Below are positions 1 to 11,669 of a stretch of 64,000 bases of DNA, piece after piece. The stretch lies in the NCBI GenBank assembly GCA_014529385.2, contig CM043957.1:66917503-66981502 (forward strand), read 5' to 3'. The notes under the pieces are model-generated. The model worked only from the letters and a program-made list of their open reading frames with translations, had not been told where the DNA came from and did not search any database. How positions within the stretch are numbered: position 1 is the stretch's first letter; every line of letters starts with the position of its first letter. The position numbers were made by a program, and so were the translations under genes. The DNA is from Adiantum capillus-veneris (lineage: Eukaryota > Streptophyta > Polypodiopsida > Polypodiales > Pteridaceae).

Positions 1-1459
1 GATTCTAATAACCGACGAGAGAGCTACAAGCTTTTGAAGATGGAAGGTCTCTCAAAAGCTCCAAAAAACAAGTCTCTGTAAGCAAAAAGGGATGTGCAGG
101 AAAATACAGCTAAAATAATGGGGGCATTTTTCACTTTATTGAAGTGGAGTCTTCTTCTTTTTCTCAGTCATCATCTTTCTCTCTCATTTCCCCTTTTAAT
201 TGGGCTATTTTTGGCCTTTTTTGGGAAAGGAAAGCTCCATGTCGGTGATTTTGACCAAGGGGGAGGTGGGGAAAGTGTCCAGGGGACCAAAAATTTTGTC
301 CAGGCGCCTGGCCAGGCTGGTGGGAACTCAAGATGGCGCCCCAAGCTCCCCAAAATGCCCACGAGCCCCCCTTGCAAGACCTTGAGTGCATTCCTTTACC
401 ATTTGGTACACCATAGACTAGTCCTCCTCTAGTATATATACCCTCCACTTTTCCCTCAACCCCCCACATGTGGGTTTAGTCCATTGCCACATGGCATGCT
501 CTCCCCAACTTCCCCATCTTCCCCATGCCCAAACCTGAATTTTCTGTTTTGCCCCCAAACTGAGCCATTTTCTCGGAGGCGTAGCGGGTGACCCCGACCT
601 TCAAATATAACGCAGTAAAGCACGGCTTGGAACTTATTACCTCGACTAACTCCAAAATTTTTTAAACATTCCATTGCTAAAAAAAACCATCAAGTCGGCC
701 CACTTGCCGTCTTCCCACGTGCATTCGTCGCCACATTTTAAGTGAAAAAACCTCCACTTCGAGTGCATGTAACTCACAATGTCGGAGTCCGATTTGCAAG
801 CTATCAAGCACGACTAGAAATTCTCATTGAAAACTATTTTTTGAAAGCTCGACCAACCCAAAACTCAACCAACCGCTTGACCAAAACCAAGCCTTTGTAC
901 AGGGTTTTTTTACACGGACACTCTCAAAGCTGAAAGCACTATGCACATATATACATGAGGGTGGTTAGCAAATTTTTTTGGCATCATTTATGGCTTTTGT
1001 AATCATCCAAAAAATGCCTAACAACGTGTACGAAGTGCAGCTTCTATGAGGATTGTTGTCAATACTGAAAACACTCAAGCAGAGTGTTACTACACTCCAA
1101 ACATTGTATTTAAGGAAGTATTACAACTAGCGAGCTCATAACAATAAGTTCAAATTGACATTGTGGCTCTCACTTAAAGTCAGACACACTTGATGTTAAA
1201 TTTTATTCATATCTCTTAGATCAAAATATTTCCCACAGATGGATCCTCGACGTAGTGCCTCCTATGTAGAGGGTCACATCACTGAACTCATTTGAGGTAT
1301 TTATCTTCTTTCCTAAATTAGTTTATTAACTTGAACTATTATTTTCTTGAGAAGATTAGCTTATACATTGACTTACTCTGTTGAAGATCCACCGTAATGG
1401 AGGGAAAGAGTTCCTGCTATGTTTTTGGTGATCTTATTTGATCAAACTCATATTATATT
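1..1459. other. Gene-free stretch, possibly old LTR debris
   Basis: No reading frame here resembles a known protein. A TATA-like run (agtatatata, 431-440) follows pyrimidine-rich sequence, and short direct and inverted words are common, which would fit a decayed LTR. No partner LTR, primer site or target duplication was found, so this is not called as an element. From 960 to 1459 the DNA is AT-rich with no recognisable feature. Confidence 0.3.
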
Positions 1460-1610
1460 CACTACAAGAGGTTGTGTGCTCTTGTGACGTTGTTAGCGAT
1501 GGAAATACATTGGGTTTTTATAACCCCAGGCGTCGCTAAAAGCGTCGATACAGGGACGTTGCTATATGCGTCGCTATAATAGTCGCTATACGCGTCGCTA
1601 TAAACGTCAA
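1460..1610 (+). mobile_element. En/Spm (CACTA) transposon terminus with subterminal repeats
   Basis: The sequence CACTACAAGAGG at 1460 matches the terminal inverted repeat start of plant CACTA elements. It is followed, as expected for the family, by clustered subterminal repeats of gcgtcgcta(t/a)a at about 1530, 1542, 1568, 1582 and 1592. The opposite end (ending in ...TCTTGTAGTG) and a CACTA transposase were not seen, so this is an orphan end or the edge of an element disrupted by later insertions. The trinucleotide before it (att) would be half of the 3 bp target duplication. Confidence 0.7.
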
Positions 1611-1967
1611 CTAATGATTCGAAAAACATAAAGTATAAATCTATTTCTCAAGTAGCTATACAATCCATAAGCATTGATAAGTAAAGATTATTAAAAATAC
1701 AATTGCAAATCTGCACACAAACATGGATAATATAAAGGAGAAACTAAAGATCACACAACCCAAAAAGTAGTGTTATCCACTGAGGAGACAAAGATGAAGC
1801 TTGCCCTAGAGTGACGGATGTAGATACAAGCCGGGGGGAAAAAACCTCCTAGTAAAGAGGGGAAAAAGTGCCCCGGAAGTCCTAAGTGTGCTCATGCACT
1901 TCACAAAGATCTATGCGATTGGAGCATCCATAGTCTTCTTTACCTTGTAGACTCTCCTTTCCTTCAT
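1611..1967. other. Spacer between CACTA end and hAT transposase
   Basis: AT-rich DNA without a coding frame. It could be the interior of the CACTA element or the 3' flank of the hAT element. No hAT terminal inverted repeat or 8 bp duplication could be assigned. Confidence 0.3.
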
Positions 1968-4107
1968 TCATTTCCATGCCTCAAAGTATGCATCCCAATC
2001 CACTTTGTGTGGAATTTTTTCAGGCAATAGAGAGGTGAACATAAGTCTATCTAGCATTTTCAAGCTAAGTGAAGCTCTACCATGACTTTTGATCTTATTC
2101 TGCTTAGAAAAGCCTCGTTCACACATAACTAATCTTGCTGGGAGAACCATAATAATTTGAAATAGCTTGAATATTTCAGGAAACATTTGTCTCCATTCTA
2201 TCTCACCACTGCACTGAGCCCATGTCTCAAAGAGCCCCTTCGTTGGATAAGAATTCATCATGTATGTCACAAATCGAATGAGCTCACCCTCACACCTTTC
2301 TTTATCAATGAAAGATGGACTTCCCATGCAAAATCTAACACAAAGATTGTCAAGCTTATCTTTTGCAAACTGGCCTCTATCTTTAACGTCGTTTGGATAA
2401 TTCCTTGGAGAGAACAACTTCGCAGCATTAAATAGTGCATTGTCAAAAAATCGCTCGCTTACTTTGGCCAACAAATCATTTACAAATTGTCTACCCAATT
2501 CAATACTTGCCTCTAATGTTCCAGCATTAGAACTTTCAGGCAAGCTTTCAAAGCGCAACTTATGAACACCGATTACATTTTCATTTTCATCTTTGAATGT
2601 AAGCTCACCCGCAACAACATTTTTCAAAAACAATTTCAAGCATTTGGAACCATCTCCAAATTTATGGCCCAAGTACATCGTAGAGAGAGTAGTGAGTGTT
2701 GCATCAATCTCACGTCCAATAGACGTAATATCTACATGCTCTTTTTGAAACATTAAGTTCAACATATTTACTTGCTCAAGCAAATCTGCAAGAAAATGCA
2801 TCAAAAATTGTACTTGAAATGATGTTGCCTTTTCATACATTCTTGAATACTTTCCAATCGGCAAGTAAAACTGGCATGATTTTTACTAGGTGCATCATCA
2901 CTTTTCCACGTGACAACCATCTAACTCCATGCATTTGCAAAATTTGATAATGTTTCATATGAAACATGTCATATAGTTCGCAAATCTCTTCTCTACATAG
3001 AGTAGAATGGCCAATCCACTCTCTCACCTTATTTCCAAATTTGTCTACATGCACGAATTCAACAAAGTTTTCACAAGCATCCTTGATGGCAAGATTCTCC
3101 CTATGTACAATGCAATGCACGCCAATGATATGAGGCACCACTTGCCGTAATTTTTCCACTACACCCTCTCGTATACCCACCATGGAGCTTGCTCCATCGG
3201 ATGCAAAGCCAACAAGTTTCTTAACATCTATTTTCATATCCACAAAGAGTTGCATAATGCCATCATACATAGTTTTGGATTTTCCATCCCTAACATGTAC
3301 CGATCTCACAAAATGTGTCATAGGAACACCATATCCACCATTGGTAAGATACATGATATAGATGATGAGATGTTTCTCATACTGACGGTCTGTACTCTCA
3401 TCTATCATGATTGAGAAAAAAGGACTCTTGCATATGTCCTCCTGCAAAGTTTGCCATGAAACTTCATACATTGCTTTCAGAAACTCTCTTGCGGCATTTG
3501 CATTTGTGTACGAGGAATACTCATTTGTCGAAGGCATCTGAGGAGTCCCCATAAACACATGGAACTTACATTCTCTCTCAAAGGATTCAATGGAAGCATC
3601 GTGCACTACTATGTGCCACAAAACCTGTAATACGCTAATGATGCGATTCTTCTCGGCATCGACCATTAGCTCTACATGCTTCTCTATGATCCTTTCCGGC
3701 ATCTTGGACAACATAGCAAGTTTCTTGAGTGCATTTCGATGAGGGTCAGAATTCTCATGATCACGCAATGCCCCTTTTTGAATGTTGATGGCACCAATAC
3801 TAGCAAAACGACCTTTCTCTTTAGCTTCCACACATGTAGTACATTTCGCGCGCTCTATGCCATCACTATCAATAGTGGAATAAGCCCATGTATCGCTAAT
3901 GCTCCATGAAGAAAGAAAAGTGCCCTTGTATGCATCTTTCCTCTTCTTCTTATCTTCCGACTCACTCGGAAGCTCAATTGGGTCTACATTCAAATTGACT
4001 TGCAAGGCAACTTGGGACGTGTCACCCTCCCTTCCCCTCTTTGTCAAATTGAAAGCTTGGCTCAACGACAATTGCTTAGATGCATTATTGCTCGACTTGG
4101 GAGCCAT
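1968..4107 (-). pseudogene. hAT-superfamily transposase, one frameshift
   Basis: This would encode a cut-and-paste transposase. Reading from an ATG at 4107, the first 424 residues hold a TTF/BED-like zinc finger (CTTC at 89-92, His116, His123) and hAT catalytic-core signatures: MIDESTD around 236, SDGAS around 303, HCIVHR around 331 and RWLSRG near 396. Near 2850 the frame shifts by one base. The remaining ~298 residues continue in another frame and carry the C-terminal hAT dimerisation region (LVMCERGFSKQNKIKSH, then LDRLMFTSLL). Apart from the shift the frame is well preserved, which suggests recent inactivation; an intron is possible but the overlap of the two frames fits a simple indel. 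The family resembles the DUF4371/ZNF862-like hAT transposases. Terminal repeats were not located. It lies beside a CACTA end but is unrelated to that superfamily. Confidence 0.85.
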
Positions 4108-4640
4108 TTTGGACTGTTAAAAAGATCCAAAACTCAATAAGATACAATAGGAAAAAGTTGAGCAGTACTTTAGTAAGAATTAAGTGCTAGTTAAATCTGT
4201 AAAGGTACCACGTTTTTATGGACAAGGCTTATGTAAGAAACTTAAAAGCCGGAAGCAAAGCTATTCACTACTCACACAACTCGAAGAGATGAAAATACAC
4301 TTAAAAAGTTTGGTCTACTTGTTTTTTTTTCGGTCGTTGATGTTGAAGTCCGGACAATAGATCTCGAGATTGTGAAAGTAATGCCTCCAATAACACGAAA
4401 GACAAGAAAACCGTATCCTAATGCAAGGAAAAAGAAAACTTATTGAGCTCTTTACAAGTTGATTTGTTTTTCTAAATCACAGTAAAAATAATACCCATCA
4501 CTGACTTGTAAGTTGTAAATACAACAGACGACAGACGTTACTCTGGATCAGTCTGTGTGTGACTGTAGTTTACACTTTGGAATTTAAATTTGGAAATTTG
4601 GAGTATTAGCTCAAGAATAAGCTGCTTCACTGAATAATCT
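4108..4640. other. AT-rich 5' flank of the hAT transposase
   Basis: No gene seen. As the upstream side of the minus-strand transposase it would hold its promoter, but no distinct TATA/TSS pair is obvious. It contains a long T tract near 4321. Confidence 0.3.
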
Positions 4641-5060
4641 ACAAAGCTGTGAGCGCAGGGCTGAAGGGAGGCTCTTGGAGAAATCTTTGAGCGCAGGCTG
4701 CGCAACTGCAAAGGGTTGAGGAGAGGCGCTCTTGAAAGCTGGCCGTTGGAGGCTGGAGCCTTGTGACCTGCAGACGGGAGTCAGAGCTGTGAGCACAGCT
4801 GCGCAGGGCTGAGCAGTGAGGCTTGAGTGGGCTGCACAGTGCGGAGGCAGCAGGCTCTTGAGACTTGGAGAAAGCTGTGCAGTCCACTGCAGTGTGAGCC
4901 TTGAGGCACTGAGGCAGTCACGAGAGACTCACGACTCACCGAGTCATCGACTAACTAGTGTGAGAGAGTTGCGCACTGCGCAGTGCGAGTGAGCGATTGA
5001 AGACGCAGTTTCGAAATTCGGCGCAGTGCGCTCACTGAAGTTTGAGCTTGAGACTTCAAT
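4641..5060. repeat. GC-rich block of gcgcag/cagtgc words
   Basis: About 400 bp strikingly richer in GC than its flanks. It is built from recurring short words (gcgcagg, ctgcgc, gcagtg, cttgag). At 4972-4987 a perfect 16 bp palindrome (CGCACTGCGCAGTGCG) occurs, and gcgcagtgcgc recurs at about 5021. It lies upstream of the hAT gene, so it may be a subterminal transposase-binding region of that element; that is inference from position. Confidence 0.45.
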
Positions 5061-5749
5061 GTGGCTTCAAATCAAGGCCTTTTTTGCCTACTGGAGCTTG
5101 GACCCTTAAATTTTAATGAAGTCCAAACTTCAAAGTCCCAACTCCTGGGACCTGGAGTCCAGAGTTTAGACACTCGTCACTCACTCGTGCTCTCCGAGTG
5201 TATATGCATACATTTATGTATATATGTAAATATATTATATGAATTTGTAAGTATTAGTCCTTGAATGGCAATTTGCCATGCTACCCTTCATTTGAAGGAC
5301 ATTTTAAAAGGCACCCTTCACGCACGAAGGGAGATCCAAAAAATTGACCTTCACTTCACTTGAAAGGGATTTAAGAAAGAAACCTTATCTGAAGGGTTAC
5401 AAGGCCTCCGAAGGGCACCGAAGCCTTGGCATAGCCTGCAAGTTGCCAAGGGAATGGACAGGGGCGGTGAAAAGTTTCCCCTTCCTATGCTTGTAGCGTT
5501 GCAAGCACGAAGTGCTTAGAGCTGAGTTGCACCTCAGACGAGTGGGGGGAATGGGGTGAAGGGGTTTGCCACAAATAGAAAATCCGAGGAGTTTTGCTGA
5601 AATGTCGAAACCCTGCAGCAGTTCTACTAGCACGACGAAAAAGCAAGGGGCTACGCTATTTTTCTGCTGGACCTTTTACCTCCTTGATTCTCGTAGGTGC
5701 TTCGCCAATGAAAAAGCGTCAGCTCAGCTGATTCTTCTCCAGCCGCTTT
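5061..5749. other. Upstream region of the receptor-kinase pseudogene
   Basis: No convincing gene. Between about 5270 and 5420 the word cccttca and its complement gaaggg recur, including a near palindrome around 5285. This may be a small foldback element, but no termini or duplication are clear. Confidence 0.3.
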
Positions 5750-8473
5750 ATGCAGCTCTCTCCTGGCTTGAACCTCTCAATTCTCGCTTCCTACTCTCTA
5801 CCCAGAGGGCATCCCCTTTCAAAAGACCACATTTTTGCTGTGGGAATTCCAAATGTGGACGGCGGTCTCTTCTTTCCCATCCTGAGCTCTCCCTTCTTCA
5901 ATGATTCCTCTCAAGCCGCCCCACCTGGTTTCGCCTTCGGTCTATATGGCTCGCCGTGCAACAGTGCCGTTTGCACTCTTTACCTGGCTGTGTGTGCGGG
6001 GTATTCAGGCAACACTGAGCCCGACGCGTTGCAGCAGTCGGGCTTATTCTTCCCTCTAAGTACTCCTGCAGGGATTAAGGTTTATCCCAGCTACTTCACT
6101 CAAAATGGCATTGTGGTTCCCTTGTGGATCGCCAATGGGGATAGTCCCATCAACAATGCAGGGGATGCCTCTCTAGTGGTGGTGGCAGCTCAGTCCGGCA
6201 TGGAGCTTACAAGCATCAACTCTGCCTACACTGCCAGGATGGAAAAGGGGGGGTTGGCTCTCTTTATGAATGACATGGGAGGGAAACTCCCGCCCTACTG
6301 GATCTTCCCTTTCCTCCGAGATCCCGGCGGGCCCTTGCAGTCACAGAGAGAAGCCGCAGCATGAATGAATTGATTTCTTCAGCTCCATGCAGCAATGCAA
6401 GCTACTTGGGATTCCAAGTTGTCACTGGAAATAATGAAATATCTCTTGTTTTTTCTGTGGAGCCAGAATCCTGCAGATCCAGCTTTTCTAATCAGTATTT
6501 TTATCATTATCTCATAACACCAGTTACTTTGTCCTGGAGCTTTCTTCGGCTGGAGCTCGATGGAAGGCTTTACATCTATGGCATCACAAAAACTTACCCC
6601 TACCGTTCTGCACGCGTACCTGTGGACCTTCAATTTCCAGGAATCCAGACATTCATTAGATTACCAGACTCTGGTGACAACCTTGAAGTGGCCAAACCCA
6701 CAAGCATGATCACAAAAAGCATGCCCCAGCTGGAGGATGCACAGCCTGTCCTACCATTTTGTGATGTACCACTGGCCTATGGACCTCTCAGTGTGTGTGA
6801 GGCTGCCAGCAGAACCCCTTGCCTCTGCCCTGACGAATCATCGTTTGAGCCCATCAACACAGCAGACATCACCCAAGGTTGCCAGCCTCAGTACACCAGC
6901 CTGCCTCTTTGCCATGGCGGTGCGTCAGCAAGTACTCACCCCATACATACCACTTTCTTGGAGTTGAAGTCCACGGCAAGCGTCTTCCTCTTCAATGAAT
7001 GGACCCTCAACTCCACCAACGATGTTGATACTTGCAAGCAGGCATGCGCCTCAGACTGTTCTTGCCTTGGTGTTTCCTATCATGTAAGCACCTCCTTTTG
7101 CTTTCTCATCCAGCACAATATCAGCTTAGTAACTGTCCTTGATGCAAATATAACAATCTGGAACTACACAGCGACATCCATCGACCATGTCGCTCTAACC
7201 AAACAGGTTTATGCAGATGACTATGTCACACACTTGAAAGTGGGTAACTCACTAATGCCTCCTCCACCTGGGTTTTCTACAAACAATATTGAGCCTACAG
7301 TAAAAGTACAAAACCCTAGTAGTGCATTCCCCTTGCTGAGCCTGATTGGGATCATACCCTTACGTGTTTTCTTTCTTGGGTCAGGAGTATATGGGCTCAC
7401 CAAAAGAAGAAGAAAGCTTTTACAAGAAGCCAAAGAAGAGGAGGAGCTTCGTGACATCTTGCCTATTTTGCCTTCTAGGTTCTCATACAAACAGCTCAAC
7501 GAAGCAACGAAGAGCTTTAGCAAGCTCTTGGGTGCAGGCGGATGTGGCTCTGTATATGAAGGCATACTTCTAGATGGGAGGAAAGTGGCAGTGAAGGTAT
7601 TGGAGGGTGTCTTACAAGGAGCACGTCAATCCAAGGAATTTTTAGCAGAAGTAGCCACGGTAGGGCCCACGGGTCACCACAACATAGTTCGCCTTGTCGG
7701 CTTTTGCTGGCAGGCTTCGCATCGGATTCTTGTGTACGACTCACGAGTATATGGAAAGAGGGTCATTGGACCGCTGGCTCTTCAGTGGGGTCGAGGGGGA
7801 CATGTTGCTCAATTGGCACAGACGCTATGATATAGCACTGGGAATTGCACGGGGCTTACAGTACCTACACGAGGGGTGTGAGCAATCCATCTTGCATTTT
7901 GATCTCAAGCCTCAGAACGTCCTCCTGGATGATGCATTTGTGGCCAAGATATCTGATTTTGGGATGCGAAGGTTGTTGTAGAGAGACATGTCATCAGTGA
8001 TGACCGGGCTTAGGGGAACGCCGGGCTACATAGCTCCTGAGTGGCTCTCTCATGTGACCGTAAGCAAGAAAACTGATGTATACAGCATGGGAATAGTGAT
8101 GTTGGAGATTGTGGCAGGCAGAAGGGTTTTGGACTACTCACTATTCTGTAGTTCTTCCTTAGGCATGGATTCATCACAGGAAGAGACATGGCATTTACCA
8201 AGCTGGGCGTTAAAGAAGCTGGATCAAGGCATGCTGATGGACATCATGGACAAGCGACTCTATTTGAATGGCTTCGATGAGGTGCAAGTTCAAAGGCTAC
8301 TCTACATTGCCTTCTGGTGCATTCATGAAGACCCTGCAATGCGGCCTCATGCGGCCACAGTAATGCAATGGCTAGAAAACATTGATTTGCCGATAGATCA
8401 ACCTCCGTCGACAACAGCGATGAATTCAACAATGAAGCAGCATGCGCAAGCTGCACTCAATAGCAGCTCATGA
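5750..8473 (+). pseudogene. G-type (bulb) lectin receptor-like kinase, disrupted
   Basis: A membrane receptor kinase of the S-domain/SD-2-like class. In order: a B-lectin-like segment (5750-6364, with VVPLWIANGDSPI), then in another frame an S-locus-like Cys-rich region (FCDVPLAYGPLSVCE), a PAN-like Cys cluster (DTCKQACASDCSCLG), a hydrophobic membrane span around 7330-7400 followed by KRRRK, and a kinase domain. The kinase has a glycine loop (LGAGGCGSVYEG), VAVK lysine, HFDLKPQN catalytic loop (a non-RD type), DFG, and GTPGYIAPEW. Breaks: a frame change near 6360, another near 7730 just after the ILVY strand, and an in-frame TAG at 7979-7981 between DFG and the APE motif. No convincing signal peptide was found before 5750. 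Splice-site explanations exist for the first break but not plausibly for the kinase stop, so it is called a pseudogene. It lacks introns in the kinase, as many S-domain kinases do. Confidence 0.85.
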
Positions 8474-8889
8474 ATGTTTTAGGGTGGTGTAATATAAATC
8501 CATTGTATATTTGTATTTTGATTTCATTCTGCATTGCTGAATTTTGGATGCTAAATGTATAGATCACATTATAGACAAGAAGTTTTAGACAAATTCTCAC
8601 ATTGTGGATTATGATGACATCATGAGCTATTGTAATAAGGGATGGAGTGCCTAGCTAGCTAGGTATGATAATTGGGGTGAGTATCGGTATCCCCAAGCAC
8701 GGAAAGGAAATACTACTTGTGTAATTTGTCTTTCTCTAAACTACTACTAATCTATATGTGCATCTTAGCAGTCTTCATCTTATGGCATTCGATGTGCTAT
8801 TGGTCAGATACATACATCTTTATTTATCTCATGAAATTGCTTTTATAGAGAGGCAAGGATGATTGATTTGATAATGTATCCGTCCGTCT

Positions 8890-8920
<31 letters not shown>
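8890..8920. repeat. (GA)n microsatellite
   Basis: Uninterrupted GA dinucleotides for about 23 bp, then one ggg interruption and further GA units. Confidence 0.9.
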
Positions 8921-9096
8921 GGTTTTTGGGGGTCTTTTTGGCCTCTGGAAGGCCATAGCGTTCATTGTGCAAGGTTGTTGCAACATCGAGGCCATTGGAT
9001 TCTTTGGTTGGATGAACGCCACATGGCAAGGGTCTTTGTAAAAATAACTTTGTTGTCCCTTCAATTGTTTCCTTACATCTTTGAGAGATAGGTGTT

Positions 9097-9134
9097 CCTA
9101 AGGGATTCAAAAGTCCCTAAGGGATTCAAAAGTC
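9097..9134. repeat. Two tandem 19 bp units
   Basis: The unit cctaagggattcaaaagtc occurs twice with no gap and no mismatch. Confidence 0.9.
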
Positions 9135-9416
9135 TTGTGAATAGAAAGCTAAAACTTTGGAATAGAAAGCTATTCTCCAAGGTAGCATTTAGTTTGTCTT
9201 CATGCTTGAAAATGACTTTAGAGACTAAAACATTAAACAAAATATTCAAAGGAGTTTGATCTTATAATGAGTCTTCGAGAAAGTCTTTTCGTCTAAGCAA
9301 CAAGTTTCCTCCTTATACAAATACAAATTGGAAATACTAGTAGAAAATTTCAAATTTGTAAAATATTCGAACTATTTTCTACCATTTTTATAGTTCTTTT
9401 CTTCCCTTTCTTCATT

Positions 9417-11345
9417 ATGTCGTTCAAGAAAGTCTCCATCTCTTCTATCCAAAGTTTTTTTCTTTTAAAACCAACACAAGTGGGAACGGTTGCTACGGCA
9501 CCACTCTCATCCATAGAAGATATGCTAAAAAAGATGAACATGATGAACAATATGCAAAAAGCGCTTATGAGAGGACCGGGACAAGGGATACCTCCACAGG
9601 GACAACCAATTAGGCCACAAAAATGGTGTGCAATTGAGGAAAAATGGACCAACCATGAGACCCACGAGTGCTACTTCAGACCAAAGTATGATGGGAATGC
9701 TCAGTACGTGTCCCTGAGGCCACAAAGACAACCCATGTACAGATATCAGTCTAATATGGCCCAAGCTCAAAGACCACCAATGGGTATGGAAAGACCTCAA
9801 CCTGTGCTGGGACAACAACCTCTGTATCCAGGACATAATGCAGTGCTTGTAAAATACATGCACTTTGAAGGAGTCATAGATGAACAAGCATTAGTGCTTG
9901 TTACATCCTAGGCAAAGCTTAGTCCATCTACAGTAATGGTGGAAGGAGATTGGTATAGTCCACATCTAGCACCAATGGAAGAAACCATGATTTATGCTCC
10001 ATCAGATCTTGCACAAATATATTATGTAGCTAATCAAGGTGTCAAACCTCCCATGGGAAGACTCATGATGAAGCATAGAATAGGAAACTCTCATAAATGT
10101 GGTGCTGATGACCATTGGAAGAACGAATGTCTTGAGCCTGAAAAAAACCTCAAACCAATTGAAGACTATTGCATACAATGTTGCAAAAAGGGAGGACACT
10201 TTCCAGAAGATTGTCCTAAGAATCCTTTGAACAAGGGAAAAACTGTCGTAAACGTAGTCCAAGTGATGCCTAGTAGCTCATCACAGAGTGAACCGATTGT
10301 TTCAATCAAGGTAATCACTAGAGCCTAAGAAAATAAAAAGAAACACAACTCCTCTGATGATTTGGAGAACACAAAAATTACTTCTCAAAGAATCAAAAGG
10401 AGCAGAAGCAAAAGATACGAGAAGAGAAAACAAAAACAACGGGTTGAAATCGACGAAAAAGCAAAAATGCTAGCTTAGGATAAGTTGAAAGAAACTGGCA
10501 GTGAATTCAAGGAAACAACCTTGAAATCTGTAGGATCCATTCTGGTTGATAAAATTTTTGAGCCTATTAATGCTGCTTTGGAAGCCTACCAAGCAGGACT
10601 TAAAGCAGGCCAAAACATGAAAAACAAATGGAAAAACTATCCATCTCCAGACATGGAAGCAGCAAAGCTGGAGACTTATCAAAATTTGGTAAGAATCATG
10701 CAAGTAATGCTGGATAAACAAAAACCCAGGCTTGAAAGTATTGCAAAACCTAAAGAGCTTGCGCTACAAGAAACGAAAGCAAAATCCGATGTGGTGGTTG
10801 AACCCCACCTTGAAACAAATGAACCAGTGCTTATAGTGCCTAACAACGAAGATAACTTAGACGGAATTCCATTCGTAGAGGAAGACATGCCAGGACACTT
10901 ATGGGAAAAAGTGAAAGAGATCAATCAAGGGAGCCTAACTTTAAAGTCGGCTCCTATAGAGGAAGTCTGGTTGGATAACCTACCTTCTGATATGAACATG
11001 GATTTACAATTCTTGTACAGGGATTGCGGATCGGAAGTTTCAAGAATGTCTAAACCATTGACATTAAAAACATTACCTTCTTACTTGGGAGATAACTAAG
11101 ATGAATCCATCATTTGCAAAACCACTCAAGTAAAAAGAGGTGATGACCTTAGAAGTAGACAACATTCATTCAATCATGTCTACACCCATCGAATGCGCTC
11201 TTACTTTGGGAGAACTGTTGAAACTCATACCATACTTGTGGAATGATTTACAAAAAAACCTAAAGAAAGTGGGGATAACGGGGTTAATCTCTAAGAATTG
11301 GAAAAATTTGAAAAGTGAAATGGAAACAAAGAGATTCGATCAGTT
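9417..11345 (+). pseudogene. Family A gag remnant
   Basis: Capsid/nucleocapsid remnant. One reading frame runs through to 11099 with in-frame stops at 9909, 10326 and 10476, then changes frame near 11100-11140. It contains a degenerate KWCAIEEKWTNHETHECYF cluster of the kind seen in plant gypsy Gags. Two zinc-knuckle-like clusters follow: the first (HKCGADDHWKNEC) lacks its first Cys, and the second (YCIQCCKKGGHFPEDC) has one extra residue relative to CX2CX4HX4C. A Lys-rich linker and a TPIECALTLGELLKLIPYLW segment follow; such segments commonly precede protease. The N-terminal capsid half appears lost. Coding stops abruptly at the transposon target duplication. Confidence 0.7.
11338..11345. 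repeat. Left target-site duplication gatcagtt
   Basis: Matches 15575-15582 exactly. Identity extends two more bases (cc) on both sides, so the duplication can be read as 8 to 10 bp depending on where the transposon end is placed. Confidence 0.75.
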
Positions 11346-11480
11346 CCAGGGGGATTTACTGTGTTTTGGCGTACGGTATCACGTGAGTGTACAAGAGGGG
11401 GGGTTTTTTGATTTTGTACATAAGCGTATACAATAGGGGTAGCCCCTCATTATTTCATACTCATACCGTATACATAAGAG

Positions 11481-11483
<3 letters not shown>

Positions 11484-11522
<39 letters not shown>
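11484..11522. repeat. (GA)n microsatellite
   Basis: About 39 bp of nearly pure GA repeats inside the PPR-carrying transposon. Confidence 0.9.
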
Positions 11523-11525
<3 letters not shown>

Positions 11526-11599
11526 GGGAAGTGAGCATCAACTCCTATTCTTTGTAGAAGAACATATTTGCACTTTGACTCCTACTCTCTTTGACAAAG

Positions 11600-11623
11600 G
11601 CAAAGGCATAGGCATAGGCATAG

Positions 11624-11665
<42 letters not shown>
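11600..11665. repeat. (ggcata)n followed by (GA)n
   Basis: Three to four ggcata units lead directly into a 40 bp GA run. Confidence 0.9.

Positions 11666-11669
<4 letters not shown>

Larger units (their letters stand above)
8474..9416. other. Spacer with microsatellite and small tandem duplication
   Basis: No gene seen. Contains an (AG)n tract and a 19 bp exact tandem duplication (annotated separately). Near 9400 it passes without a visible boundary into the gag remnant of family A copy 1, so the 5' LTR of that element has been lost or is unrecognisable here. Confidence 0.4.

Noticed and set aside
94-674. Overlapping open frames on both strands
   Set aside because: No domain signature, composition-driven, and all lie in probable LTR-like debris.
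5566-5904. A 112-codon frame overlapping the start of the receptor kinase
   Set aside because: It overlaps the B-lectin reading frame out of phase and has no signal peptide or domain; a shadow frame.
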